Source of the DNA: Bugula neritina
Lineage: Eukaryota > Bryozoa > Gymnolaemata > Cheilostomatida > Bugulidae
Assembly (NCBI GenBank): GCA_964035545.1
Contig: OZ037766.1
Location: forward strand, 21,146,767 to 21,210,766
DNA: 64,000 nt
Direction of reading: 5' to 3'
Below the pieces are notes generated by a model that saw only the letters and a program-made list of their open reading frames with translations, was not told where the DNA came from and did no database searches. Position numbers and translations under genes: made by a program. Below are positions 12,543 to 30,100 of the stretch, piece by piece. Within the stretch, counting starts at the first letter, position 1, and every line of letters starts with the position of its first letter.

Positions 12543-13734
12543 CTTGCTCTCTGTTGTCCAAAGGTATATCAAATTGTAAGCTTTTTAATGTTCTATATTC
12601 GGTGTTATCTGTTGTTATTAATGCATAAATATTGATCTTCTTTAGCGCACATCCTGTCCATCTCATAAAAATTGATTTTGAAATAAGGTAGCTAATCACT
12701 GAAATTTTTCATGTTATTGTATGATAATAAAGTACTTATATGGGCTGTTGCCATGCGTGATTATGCCACAATTTGTGGTTACCAAGGCTACAAACAAATA
12801 TCAATTCAATGTCTGTAATCATTCCAATCATCCACTGTTTTAGTGTAAAGAGACATTCTTATTGAATTATTATCTATAAAGCATAAGTGTTGGGCTAAAA
12901 AAAACAAAATTTTGAATTTGCATGTGCATAGAATTAATCTGCATATCATAACTCTATTGATTTATTTAAATTATCATAACATTGCTGAAGTTTTATTATG
13001 CTACAACATTTTAAGTTTCACAAATTTTATGGATTTTGTTTCATTTTACTCTTAATCAGTATGCTGATATTAGTTTAATCATAATATTGTCTGTTGACAT
13101 TGAATCTACAGTATACAATTACTATAACTCTTATTGAATAACACTTACACATGAAATTCTGTAAACAGCATTTTCCTGCTTGGCTCCAACCATTAAGTTC
13201 AATATGTTTAGATTTATATGAATATATTATATTGTGTTGTTACAAACAACAATTAATAACACTTGGAAAGATCACTGGTAAAATGCTCAATTGAGTTTCA
13301 TAAATATGAATGTACTATTAAAATAGACTCAAGACAACAAAATAATGCTTGCTTATTGCATGCATGCAGGGAAAGTATAGTTACAAAAGTTAATACAAGT
13401 GTTACTATATAAAAACTTATTTATAAAATCAATATACTTGTGAGAAGGTTTTTTAAAGTCAGCTAAGGAATTAAATTCACATGAGGCACAGGTGCAATTA
13501 TATGACTGGATGCTCTTCCCTGGTGCCTGGACTTAAACCGCTGGCATTGTGTATACTAAACCAGCACTCTAACCTCTACACCACAGCTGCTTCCCACATA
13601 AGTGTTATTTTATAAATAAGTAGTGTAAATATAAAATATAAAAGAAAGTTAATAGCAATAAGCACAAATCACAACCAGAGTTCTGCACGTATTTAGTGCT
13701 TCTCAGGGCTCAATTTTTGGTATGTTTAAGTCAC
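12543..13734. other. Intergenic region between the two receptor genes
   Basis: About 1.2 kb lies upstream of receptor A and downstream of receptor B. It contains the SINE-like copy at 13440-13600; otherwise AT-rich DNA with no exon I can support. Confidence 0.5.
13440..13600 (-). mobile_element. SINE-like copy related to the one at 8735
   Basis: It shares the TATGACTGGATGCTCTT core and the tRNA-like end (ACCAGCACTCTAACCTCTAC) with the copy at 8735-8884. The B box is more degraded (CTTAAACC). Confidence 0.5.
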
Positions 13735-17881
<4,147 letters not shown>

Positions 17882-20070
17882 ACTCTTTACTTCCTCTAAA
17901 CTCTTACAATAAGAGGCCAACCTAAATACATAATCATAATGGCCCAGGTTAATATTTTTGCTAACTAGTCAAAATATTCTTGGGCATGTTCCTTATTATA
18001 CATGGCTAATATGCTGTATACAGCCTATTTCGAAAAAACTATCATAAGTCTATAATCAGTTAATGCCCAAAATATCCTTAATTTTGAAGTTTTAATGCAA
18101 TGTTGATTAAAGATCGACCATCTATTTATACTTTTCATGCATGTGTTGAACACACTCGCAAAAGTTCAGCCCAAAGTTTGCAAACCCTTATATGCTTAAT
18201 CCAAGTGTGAGACTAGTTGTAAATAGCAACTATCAAAATATCAACAGCATATACATGCAGAGCAATTTAATTTTCAATTGAACATAAGCACTAAAGTTGC
18301 ATACTATAAAGCATCATAATATTTCACCACTTATAAAATAAATTTGATTCAGTTAAGAACATTGCTGCATATGCATATGTGCAGATGTCAATATAGTATG
18401 TATTATGAGAATTATCAACGCAGTTATCAGCTGTGCATGGTTTATAAATGCTAAAGATTGTTGCCAATAGAATGAAACAAAAAACTAAATGTGTTTAGCC
18501 TTACATAGATAAAATTGAGTCATAATAAAAATGTATAAAAAATGTACACAAATAGAAATATCTTATTGCTTACCAACAAATTTAGAGCCAAACAGCTTTT
18601 TCATATATATTATGTACTTACTCGTTTTACTTGGTAGTTATAATATACTGTAAACTTCAGTTTTTTCACAGCAATAATTTTCAATAAACTGAATACTCAA
18701 TATACTTTGTTGGTATTCCAAACTTCTTACGAATAATATTGACTTAACTGAGCGAAACAACATATAACTTATTCTGAATATGGGTTATTACTGCCAGCAG
18801 CAACCTATGTGACCAGATAAGTCAATAATACACATATTTTTGTTTTCATCCTGAGTGACTAAGCTTCCACGCAGATTATTTTTGCAAGTGGTCTTTAACA
18901 AAATTCAAGTGCTCATTTGAAGTAGAACATATTTTATAGAATTAAGCTTGTTGACTATTGTTATGTTTACCTGTTATATCAAAATTAACCTTTTCAATAT
19001 GATATTCAATATGTTAGCATATTGTGTTACAAGAGCAATATCCGCATCGTGTCACCAGGATATTATATGAGTGTCGGCAGCAAATAATATAGATTGCTGC
19101 ATAAAGGATATATGCTGTATTTTTAGTTTATATATAAACCATAATTTCATGGAGTTAGATTAACAAATACAGAAACTGTAAACTTTTGCTCCTTCCTTTT
19201 GTTCTCGTATTAAATTTTTATTCTAGGAGCAATCTATTATGCGCTTTAGTCTTTAGAGATATACATAATACACCAACAGCAATTTTAAACAATGTTGCAT
19301 GTTATTGATATTTGTATTATAACAGTATAATATCAGCTATATCATAGAGATTATTGTAGTTGATAAACTTGTATATGTAAATTTTAAAAGCTAGTATTAT
19401 GATTTATTTACCTACATATAAGGTTGTATATATGCAAGTGTTTACAATATTACATACACAGTTTACACATACTGAAATAAGCTATCGCCTATCGGCCCAT
19501 ATTTATAGAGTGATAAGCAAGAGCATTAAACACACCGACTCCAACATGTTGTTACTAATACACATGCATTGTAACATTGTAACTGAGACATTTCATAATG
19601 TTATATCTTATATAACTAGCTTGTGATCTAATCAGCTTACCTGAATTTGGGCTGTTATCTCTTCTATATTGTGTAATTTGACAACAATTAGTTGAGTGGT
19701 GACATTTATTACTCCAAGTAATTAATGATAGTTATATTCTACATGCCCACGCAGCTTTTTTATTGAATTGAAAATTGAAAATTTCTAAAGTAAGTTATAT
19801 TAATGTACTATGAAGATAGCTTTTCTTGCAAAACTCATTGACTTACTAGTATATTTATACAGTTGACTCCTGGAAGTAAAATTATATTTCAGAATTAAAC
19901 TCAATATAAACAGCTAACTTTGACAATTTTACTAATTAGTTCTTCATGAGCATACGTGAAAAGTTGCATATAGTCTAGAAGTAACCTCAAATTATCTTTC
20001 ACTGATACACTCCGAGGGGTGGCCACACAATTTTTTTAGAAATTGAGAGTTTTAAGAGTCATAATTAATC
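17882..20070. other. Gene-less AT-rich region
   Basis: About 2.2 kb upstream of receptor B. No exon, RNA gene or clear repeat found. The promoter of receptor B should lie near 17900. Confidence 0.5.
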
Positions 20071-20450
20071 TGTGAAAACTCTAGACTGTTCTGTGCACCC
20101 AGTTAGCCACAAAAGCACTTCAAACTTTTAAAATGAATCAGGAGTTGTCTTCTCCTAACATTTTTGTGAGTCGGTTCAATATCTTAGAATTATTAGAGCT
20201 AATTTATTTTATATAAGTAAAATAATTTTGTTGATAATTATAAATACTTTTCTCACTTTTCTGTTATAAAAACTCTAACTTGTTCTGTCCACCCAGTTAG
20301 TTACAAAAGCGCTTTAAACTTTTACAGGAGTTGTCTCCCCACAACTTTGTCCAAATCCGTTGAGTATTATCTTGAAATAATTAAAGCTAGTTTATTATAT
20401 ATACAAGCAAAAACTCTTACAGATAATCATAGATGTGTTTTTCACTTCTC
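20071..20450 (+). repeat. Two diverged tandem copies of a roughly 195-bp unit
   Basis: The segment beginning AACTCTAGACTGTTCTGTGC (near 20079) is repeated about 195 bases later as AACTCTAACTTGTTCTGTCC (near 20273). Both continue with CACCCAGTTAG, an (A)CAAAAGC(A/G)CTT(C/T)AAACTTTT block and GGAGTTGTCT, then weaker similarity. The second copy runs into the open frame at 20347-20538. Confidence 0.55.
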
Positions 20451-22221
20451 TGAGTTTAATTCTAGTGATTTTCTTGTGAAAACATCTAAAAAAAGTGGAC
20501 TATATGGACGAAAACAAGCAAAGGAATGGGGTTTTTAGTTATACGGCAAACAGTATTATTGATCAGCTATAAAAAAGTCAAATTATAAGTAAATATGTGT
20601 CCGATAATTATTTTCTTCACGATTTTTATCATAATAACTACTTTTACAAAAAAGTAATGAGAAGCATGAGCAGGTTGGTCTGGACTCTGGAAGATAATAT
20701 TTTAAATGTGTACGATTGAGCTTTGCCAATAAATTTATGCTGAACTATATACATAGGCAATTTGGTTTTTAAAACAATGCTATTGGTTAAAATGCATATT
20801 TTTATACTGTCTTAATATAATGACTCTAGAGTCAATTTAGCTCAGTTATAGTTACAGAAGAAATACCCTAAAGCTTTCCTATAATTTAAAATATATATGG
20901 TTATATTTAAGCCACCCATTAGGAAAATGATCTTGGGCTGCCTTATTCAAAGATCATAGGCATGCACTTTTTTCATGTGTGCCATTTGTCACAAAAACAA
21001 TAATTTCTTATTAGCAAATAGAACAAGCTGCGTTTGAGATTGGTGCATTTTTGTGTGAAGCATGAAGTAAAAATACTTTAAAGAATGAAGTTGTTATTAT
21101 AGTTGTTGCACACCAAAAAAAATTGCATTCAGCTAGAATTTTTCAAACATGGTGGAATTCCTAAAAAAACAGAACTCAAATACTTACAATTAGACCACAA
21201 GGAAGCAGGTACACAAACTTTGTTACATGCAAAATATCTTATGAACATCATAAGCCCAAGTGTAATAATCAAATCTCAAGACACTGATGTTTTCATCTTA
21301 AGTCTCGCTATTTGCAAAACATTTACTTTTTTGCCAATTATATTTTTTCACGGATGTGGTAATCATGGTGTCATCCCAAATAGAGGCTAGGCTAAATTTC
21401 TTACTTAGACACTCTTTATTTGTTTTGGTAAAATGTATTTTTATGTGAAATTTATTTGAATATTATTGAAATATATGTACGTATATTTAAATAAACTTGG
21501 ATCAGTTGCTTGTTATTTAGCACATAAATAAATTCCTTTGATCAGCATTAACTTATTAATTTTGTATATTTTATACATCTTGCATGTTATTTGAAAAGAT
21601 ATTTTGTTAATAAGTATTCATTAAAGATAGTGTCTATTATTAATGTATTACTACTTTTTGTCCCACACAAATTAGTAAAAATAATAACATATTATTCTAA
21701 ATAATTCATGTTAGCTATTATAGCTATTAGTATAGTAGCTATTTAGCAATCAATACAACAGTTATATAGGTAATAATAATATATATGGTAACAAAATAAA
21801 AATAGCGTCTATCTGGGAGGAAACCATAATCAATCATATAAGGTATTTGGATGTCAGCATTGCAGCAAATAAATCCAGACCACAGTTGTGTGCATCACTT
21901 ACTAGATTTCATGCTTTAACAGGTTGTGATTTGACTATAGTGCTTTTTATGGAAAAGGATAGCGCACAGCCTACTCTCTTTTGAGAAAATATTCAGAATG
22001 TATGGGAAGCTTTGAACATCTTAGGAAGTATTTCAAGCTGCCAGCCATTACAATTTGTCTGTAAACTTTATGGGCCAGGAAATTCAAATTTAGATGACGT
22101 CGGATACATTGCATTTTGTTCACCGCCTAAAATCACTCAATACAGTTTGCCTTCAACAAAAGATAAATTAAATTTGCACGTAAAAAGAACAAATTATCAG
22201 CAACTATTTGGAGAAGGGTGA
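20347..22221 (+). pseudogene. Decayed copy of a dispersed invertebrate ORF family (HKEA..DTDVF..FHALTGCD)
   Basis: Three plus-strand pieces seem to belong together. One is a 63-codon frame at 20347-20538. The second is about 21130-21380, with HKEAGTQTLLHAKY, IIKSQDTDVFILSLAICKT and FFHGCGN. The third is 21840-22221, with SLTRFHALTGCDL, LQFVCKLYGPGNSN and LPSTKDKLNLHVKRTNYQQL. I recall these motifs (HEEADTR, DTDV, FHALTGCDT, LPPT..L..H..RA.YQ) from large uncharacterised proteins present in many copies in marine invertebrate genomes; the function is unknown to me. Stops (for example TGA near 21982) and about 400 bp of AT-rich sequence between the second and third pieces break the frame. Confidence 0.6.
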
Positions 22222-23641
22222 CAACACCCTATATTGATCATACAATTATTCTGCATGCTTATGCCATATGCAATATGTCGATTCATAGCAAACATATATG
22301 TTTATATAAACAACTTGGTTTTAATTTGAGATAGTGTCTTGCAGTCTTTAAATTCAGTATCAGCATAGAATTCTAGATAAGAGGCAATTATTTTTGGTAT
22401 TTTAGCAAATATTTTTCTTCAAGATAGCTTGGTAAAATTGGATACTATTTTGCACAATTTACATTTCTTTTTATCACCCATCCAAGATGTCGAATTGTTT
22501 TTTGCAATAACTTGAGTTTGAGTAGAGATAAAATTTTAGAGTTTGTAGATTCAGAATCAGCACAAAATTCTGATCTAGAAACAATTTTTTTTGAGTGGCC
22601 ACCTAGTAAAGCGTAATAAGCCAATTTTTTGCGCACTTTTTGGAAAGTTACTTTTAGACTGATAGTCTTGAGGATTAATTGGACTATCAAAGGTCATATA
22701 GAATTGTTACATATATTAGATGATACTACCAAACACAGCAGTGCTTGCTATAAATAATAACAAATATAGTACATTTAAAAAGTTACCGCTGATTGTGTTA
22801 TAATTTTTTCACTTATTTATTGTTACAAAATTCCATCAAGGAACACATGTAAAGTCATTATAAAGATTAGTTAACTTAACAACATTATGAATTCACGACT
22901 ACTATACATATTGTAATGCATATATAAATGAGCTGGCTGAAAAGTTATCAAAAACTAGATATAACTAATTGTTAGAACACACATAATTTCTGACACTCTC
23001 ATTTTGTATAGGGCTGCAACATAAAATTCAACTTTCAAAACTGTGAATTTATTTATTTTCCAACTAAGTCTTTTCCAAAAAACTTATTTGCATACTATTA
23101 TACATATATTTACAGGCATATAACTTTACTGATAGACTGCATCTTAGAAAGGTGTCACTTTTTGCATTAAAATCTTGTTGCACGGATGCCACAACAACTT
23201 TTAATTTTAGTTTTATGGGCATGCAAAGGATTTCTACCCACAAAAATTATAAATGTCGCCACTTGGCTTTGTATCCTAACAGAGGTAATAATAAAGTAAA
23301 GTATGTGTATTATAATTTTCAAAAGTAAGAATGGAATTACAAAAGATGTGTCAATCTTAATTACTAACTGGTTTGCATTTATTACAGCTCTTTCATTTAA
23401 AATGTTTTATTCTTAACAAAGAAGTATTTTACATATCACACTTTGAGCAATTATTTAAAAGCGGCATGAACGAGCTTGTAATATAAAAATCAATATTGTT
23501 GCACCTTGTAATATATACATGTAGTACTATTTGCATTTAACGGTAATTTGTATAAAAAATATTATAGGGTTACAACTTACAAGCAGTTATTCTTATTGCA
23601 AATTTCCATTAAGTTGCATTAAAATAGACCTGTGACAAATG
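22222..23641. other. Gene-less region downstream of the coiled-coil gene
   Basis: 1.4 kb of AT-rich DNA with no coding or RNA signal I can support. It probably includes the 3' untranslated region of the minus-strand gene ending at 23642. Confidence 0.45.
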
Positions 23642-25026
23642 TCATATAGGCAGCAATTCTGCCCTTGGTATATCCAGAACAACATCCATGTCTGGTGTAC
23701 ATTTTGTTTCATATTTAAACAGCTCTGGAAAAACCTGCAAACGTACATTTGTCTTTGGGTGAGCAAGGAGTTGCTTCACCTCTTGTCGCAATGATTCCAC
23801 ATTCAAGCTTAAACTCGCGATTTGCTCTTTGTGATAGTCTATTTCTGCCTGCATAACTTGATTTTGTTTAGCCATTTCTTTCAAACTCGGATGCATTTGA
23901 TTTAGCACTGAGTTTAGTGCTGATTCTTTGATACTAGTTTGCTCCTGATTACCTGAATAAAAGTGATAACAGTAAAAGTCTTTTAGCATCTGATTGCAAC
24001 ACACTATTCACATTAACACATCATCTCAAATAATAATGGTGACATAGTGCTAGAGTCTAGACTGGCTATAAGGAGTGAAAGATATATGCATTAATATTCG
24101 GGCAAAATTTAACAATATACAACATGACTTAAAGAAATATATGTAATCTTGTGAAGGTCATTTGGATTCAGAATGCATACTGCATGATTAACTTTTTCCA
24201 AATTGATCAAGAAAATGTATTACATAATATTAATCTAACATAGGTAGCTAAGTATACCTTCTCTAGAAAGTTTTTGAAGCTCATCATCAATTACTCGTTC
24301 TAAATCATAGTATTCATCATCATTGGCAAGCTCGACTTGGTCTATCTCAGTTAGTAGTTCTCCTATTCTTATTGCTTTTACAGGATATTCTTTATCTTTG
24401 TAATTGTTCAGAACATATACCTGATTTTGGCGCTCTTGCAGTTTAGTGTCTAAGACATCAACTTCGTTTTCCAAAAAACTAAGGTCTTTTTCTAACCTTT
24501 CTTCTAATATCTTCAATTGATCGCTTTCATATTTTAAAGTAGATGTAAAGTTATCGTTTAGATACGAAATGCCACCTCTGAATTTTTCATAGCGCCTCAT
24601 AAGAATTTTTACAGCTTCATGATTTGGTCTTTCCTCAGCAACTATTTCTTTTTTTAAAACTAAGTTGCTTTCAATTAGTTGTCTCTCTCTTTTTTTACAG
24701 TTTGCAATAGCAGATTTTGTAGACAATATCTGTAGCTCTAGTAATTGAGTTTTCTCCGTTTCATCATTTTCAGTAGTCGTTAGCTTAGCTAAATGTCTAT
24801 GTTTTAAATGAGTAGATTTATTGGTGAAACTAGTTTTATTAGTGACAAGTGGGCTGAAGGAGTTTTGTAAAGACCTTACTCTAGTTCCAGCTCCAGAGTT
24901 ATTAGTACTAGTAGCCGTCACCGTGTGAGCTAACTTTCTTTCCCATTGAGAGTAAAAATTTGGTTCAACAGTTGTTGGTTGTGTAGAATAACTTGTTTCA
25001 ACAACTTTTGCTTTGCCGGGTTCCAT
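23642..25026 (-). CDS. Coiled-coil protein resembling C20orf96 (DUF4618)
   Basis: Exons (minus) 25026-24258 and 23952-23642 join in frame through a phase-1 GT/AG intron and give 359 residues, close to human C20orf96 (about 363). The N-terminal 85 residues are Ser/Thr-rich and probably disordered (FYSQWERKLAHT...). From about residue 90 to 255 there is heptad-like sequence: LLELQILSTKSAIANCKKRE, IEDQ-type repeats and LEERLEKDLSFLENEVDVLD. The stretch YKDKEYPVKAIRIGELLTEI is the most family-like part as I remember it. Exon 2 adds another short coiled coil (IDYHKEQIASLSLNVESLRQ). The family has no settled function. The identification is from memory of length, coiled-coil layout and this segment, so treat it as tentative. 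Divergent from YTHDC1. Confidence 0.7.
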
Positions 25027-27170
25027 AACGATAAAATTAGAAAATGTGCCCTACTTTTGTAAAATTTTGCAGAACAAGTTAGAGCCACAATTTTAATCTT
25101 GTTAGTCATTAAGTTAAACACGTATTCTCGTACTGATGTTTCCTAGCAACAATTATGACAGTTTCCGCTAGTTATGAAAGTCATGAATGGAGTCGTTGTA
25201 AAAACCACAATGCGGGCCTTTTCTTCAGTTCCGGTTATAGCGGCAGCCATAATCATAACAAATTAAAATATTTATTTTGATATTATTGTTGTACTAATAG
25301 TTGGTCAGTATTGTTACTATTAGGAGTTATATTTTATAAATATCATTATTATGTTTGTAAGTGTGATGTTATTGTAGCAATTTTGGTAAAAAAGTCCAAT
25401 CTAGTTATACTTAATCTTATACAGTTACTGTTAGTGTTACTGTTATACTTATACTATAACTGTATAAGTATTAGTATAAGTGTAACAGTTATAGTTAAAC
25501 TTAAAGTTAATCAATAATTATAAATCATAATGTTATGAATTACAATTACAACTATTAGTATTGCTATTACTCAATTTGCATTACTCAAATAGTATCAGTA
25601 TTACTTTTACTTAATTTGCATTACTCAAATAGTTTTACTATCAGTATTACTATTAGACTTAGTATTACTTTTACTCAATTTGCATTACTCAAATAGTATC
25701 AGTATTACTATTACCAAGTAGCTCAGAACTGTTACTGTAAGTCAATTAATATTGTTTAGAATGTTATTATTACTATTAGTATTAGTATTACTATTACAGA
25801 TTAGTATTAGCATTACTGTATAAGTAATCAGTGAATGTAATCAGTAATGATTACAATAAATATAAATATAATGCAAATTATGTAACACTAACTAATTGAC
25901 CAATTGGAATTTTCTAATTGGAATTGTTTTCCTAATTTTTGGCATACTGATAGTGATACTGATACTCGCATTCATAGTTATGGCCTACTTGTACTCACAT
26001 GTTTTAGTAATTTTAAAATGGTTTTTTCAATAATAAACAAAACAATTTTTACTTTATTTTTTTCATGAAACTATCTAGCTGTAAAAGAGCTGCTATAATT
26101 AAAGTGGTCACAATGGCTGTCAAAAGTAACTAGCTTTAACTTTCAAGTCATGATGATATAACTATAAGAATGATCACCGTGATCATGATCATCACTTGCT
26201 CACTTCGTCCTTTATTCGTAGCTGTAGAGCTTCAGTTAATGACATTAACTGCGAGAGTTTCAGAAATAGATTAATTATTATAGTCATTGCAATAGAAATA
26301 TTTGATAAAATTATGGTTCTCAGTGATAATCATGATGACATTGATACATCATTATACCAGTGCTGACTAGAGTAGATTACTTGAAATTTATTTACTTGAC
26401 TCGCCTCGATTACCTACTTGACTCAACTTGAATTGAAAAAAGTTCAATTGACTTGCTGCAAGTCAAGTGCCTAATTTATAGCAAACTCTGAGGTGAATGT
26501 TGGAAACCTAATTATTTAGTACTGTTTAGGGAAATTATATCGATAAATTTTAATTTCAAAGCTGTTAAACTCAGTTAAAGTGGTGTGACAGCTGTTGCAA
26601 TTTATTAATTCGTAATTAAAGTAGTTATTTTTAATATGTAGATTTTTATAATTTTTTTCGAAATGGCTACACATAAAGCTGCAAATTTATCCCTTTTATT
26701 AAAACTGCTAAATGTGTTTGGTTTTGATCTCAATTGAAAGATTCAATTTTGGTTAACACCAAATTCAAATTGATACTCTCAGTCTGATTTTAATGTTGGA
26801 TAGGTCAATATATGCTCAGTTTTTTCAGTTACACTGCTCGAGTTGCTAGTTTAATTTAATGTTTAACCCTTGCTAAGATGCAATTTTAATATAACTAATA
26901 ATGTTTAAAAAAAGGACATCAACATATACATATATTGTAATTTACAACACAAAGTAATGCTACTATGCACATCAAGGTTTCAATACTTGAGAAAGTTTGA
27001 GCACTATAGTTTTTTTTCTGCAAAAAATGTGTCTTGGGTGAAATGTTTTTAGTTGTACAAAGAGTTTCAAGCAGATGAATTCAGACATTTCATCATTTTT
27101 TGTCTTTGTTTTTAGTTGGTTTCAACTGAAGTCCGCTTTAGTGACAGTTGGAATTAATATTGTATACCTG
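25027..27170. other. Divergent intergenic region between the coiled-coil gene and YTHDC1
   Basis: 2.1 kb with the repeat array at 25300-25860. Also repeated TACTTGACTC words near 26390-26430 and a palindromic GTGATCATGATCAT near 26180. No exon found. Promoters of both flanking genes should lie at its ends. Confidence 0.5.
25300..25860. repeat. Strand-symmetric ACTATT/AGTATT array with a longer repeated unit
   Basis: Contains TACTGTTAGTGTTACTGTTA and three copies of the word ATTTGCATTACTCAAATAGT (near 25573, 25615 and 25678), then TTACTATTAGTATTAGTATT. Same class as the array at 1637-1853. Confidence 0.7.
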
Positions 27171-30100
27171 ATGGGAAAAGACAGTATGTATAAAACCTCA
27201 ATTATTTTGAGTTGTACTGGTTTAAATACTTTTGATAGCAAGTTGTCTTTTTAAACATAATTGGTTGAGATATATGTCTTAATTTTTAATTGAAATATGA
27301 ATATTTTATTTTTAAATAACAAAGTTTTGAGTTTTTCTATAAGTTGGGAAAGGGTAAGATATATGTATTAATTTTTTCACTCAGTGTGTTCTTTATTTAA
27401 GTTAAAATCAGCTTCAAAGATATATTATGAATACGTTTGTATTTCTTTGACTGCTTTCTGTAGGTGAGGTCCCTTTGGAAGAAGGGCAAAATGCAGAAAA
27501 AGGTAGGTTGTTGATGAATAAGTGTAACTAGTTTGTTTACATGCTGACCATTCTATCAATGTACTAAAGAATATTGGAATACGTTTGATAGAGACAATCA
27601 GGACTGTGACAAAGCGCACTGGCTCTGTTAGGAAAACTTCAGCTGCCAAAAAGGTTAAACCCTCTCCTACTGCAAATGCCAAAAGTAAAAGTCGAAAAAG
27701 AAGTCCAGCAAAAGTTGACACACCAAAGCAGTTAGACAGTTCAGGAAACCAGCAAGGTGTGTAGTGTGCTAGTCTATTGATTTAAGTAAACGAGTGAATA
27801 GTGTTAACATCATTTCTAATAGCCTATTGTATCACAATATATACCTAAAGCTAGCTTCTGTAATTCCATGGGTCAATGTTTCACAACTTGCAATGGATAA
27901 CCTTTTGCATCAACTATGCCCGAGTATATTCTAGTGTGAGTATATTCTAGTGTGAGTATATTCTAGTGTGTGTTTAAAACTTCATTTCCATATACTCATT
28001 ACTGCAATAGATTTATTAAAACTCAATATGGGTCAATTTACTTTGTTTAGTACACGTCAGCAAGTTATGACCAAACATTAAAGTTTGCTCAAAGTTCATT
28101 GAAATTTACTATATGGGGTATTTTTATGTGCTGATTCTAATAAAACCTTAATTATTAAGCTTGTGTTTGTTACTATTCTATTATATTAAGACAAGAAATC
28201 ATATACATTAACTGGTAAATTGTGAAAAGTAGCTAAAAAATAGAGATATATAATGTGTACTAAATTAAATAAAATGACCTTCATCACTAAAACAGATTAT
28301 TGTCTGAGTGGAAGTTGGTTTCATAGATGTTTAATTTTGAGTTGTAAATCTAGAGAGAGTTTCTGAAAATGGCACGCCAGTGAGAACTGAGGCTAAAACT
28401 TCGAGTAAGATGAGTTTGGAAGAGAAACGAAAGGCGCTTCAAGCTGAAAGACTGCGCAAAGAGCAAGAAATGAAAGAACTTCTGGCTCAAGAAGAAGCCT
28501 TGTTGAAAGCCGCTGAAGAAGATGGTAATTTATAAATATACATGTGTACAAATAGGGGGAGAAGGAAAGAGAGGGGAGAGGGCAAATTTTATTCTATTCA
28601 TGTATCTACCTGCTAGAAATGAACAACTATCAAAAACTTGTATGCAGTAAAGTTCTTAAGCGAAGTAATGAAATGTTTATTTGTATCCAAGTGTTTATAT
28701 TTTGAACAGAAGAGATGAAAGTGGAAGACATAGAAGTTATGGAAACCAGTGCAGAATTGCCAGAAGATATTCTCAACCAAGATTCTTCTGAGATCCAGTA
28801 TGACACAAGAAGTGAGGCTGGTGGAAGCCACGAAGGTGACCAATCTAGGCAAGATGGTATGTATATATATTTGTTTTCTGTTCTAGTAACAAGATGACTA
28901 ATTCAGTACTTTTGGTTTGTTTTATTACAACTCTCATCAGATGTAATTTGAGGAGCTTTAGCTAATGCAATAGACTGTAGTTATATTACGAGGCTCTCAA
29001 TGTCGTTTTCTGATTAGCAATCATCAAAACTGATACTCAGTGTGATCTTTAACCGCTAATACATTTGCTCAAGAAAGTTTCTAAAATAATTGTCAGAAGT
29101 TGACACTTTTTTGGACAAACAAAGTTACAACAAACATTATTTAATCACATTAGAAGAATCACAGCATTCATTAATACTGAAATATGGTTTTAATATTGGG
29201 TAACAAAAACGCAAAAGAAAATACTTGTTTACTTAAAATGTCTTACAGGTCAGTTTTGCAAATTGTAGTTTACGTTGTGCAACTTTTTACGAGGCTATTT
29301 TATCAATTATTTGTTTTATGATTGTTATGTAACATAACTGTGGAGAAAAAGTTTTGTAGCTCCTTTTTTGTATATTATATAATAATATCTTTTGGAAACT
29401 TTGTGCTCAACTTCGTCGTTCTTAGTAATAAAAAACTTAAAATAAAACGAGAGTAAGCAATAATCAGTTGAAGTATATTTTGCAGAAGATTTTGAGTCAA
29501 TGGATGAAATGGCAGCTGATAGCTCGGATGTCAACCCATTAGGAGACTCTCTGGCCGATGAGGTTGAAGAAACCGAGGACTGTGCGCTAGATATGAAGGA
29601 GGAAGGCGGGCTGGCAGGTTTAGAAGGAGACGAGGACGAAGAGTTTACGGATTTTGGAGAAGAGGAGAAAGCAAAGGCCATTTCACCTGTGACTTGGGAC
29701 GTAGATGTCCATGCCAATCAAGATGATGATAATATTTCAGTGAGTTTGTAAAATCTGTGACTTAACCCCAAAAAAGTACGATATTTGCAGATATAAAAAC
29801 TGTTGGAAAATTTGCGTAATGTAATTCTGGTCTAAAAGCCTTTATATGCACACTAGCCAACATTCTAACACCAGCATGAACAGTTTCCCAGCAGTTTTAC
29901 ATTTTGTCTGTTTTGGCTCATTTTTGTGAAAAATGCAACTGTTTTTAATCATCACTTTTTTCTTTTCGGACTATCATACATTTTGCACATTCAAAAATTT
30001 ATAAATAATAGACATCTTTTAAACAGCCTAAACTGATTAGTTTGGCTGACTTAAAGTTACATATTGCTGTACTAACAATCTGTGCAATACTAAGCTCTAA

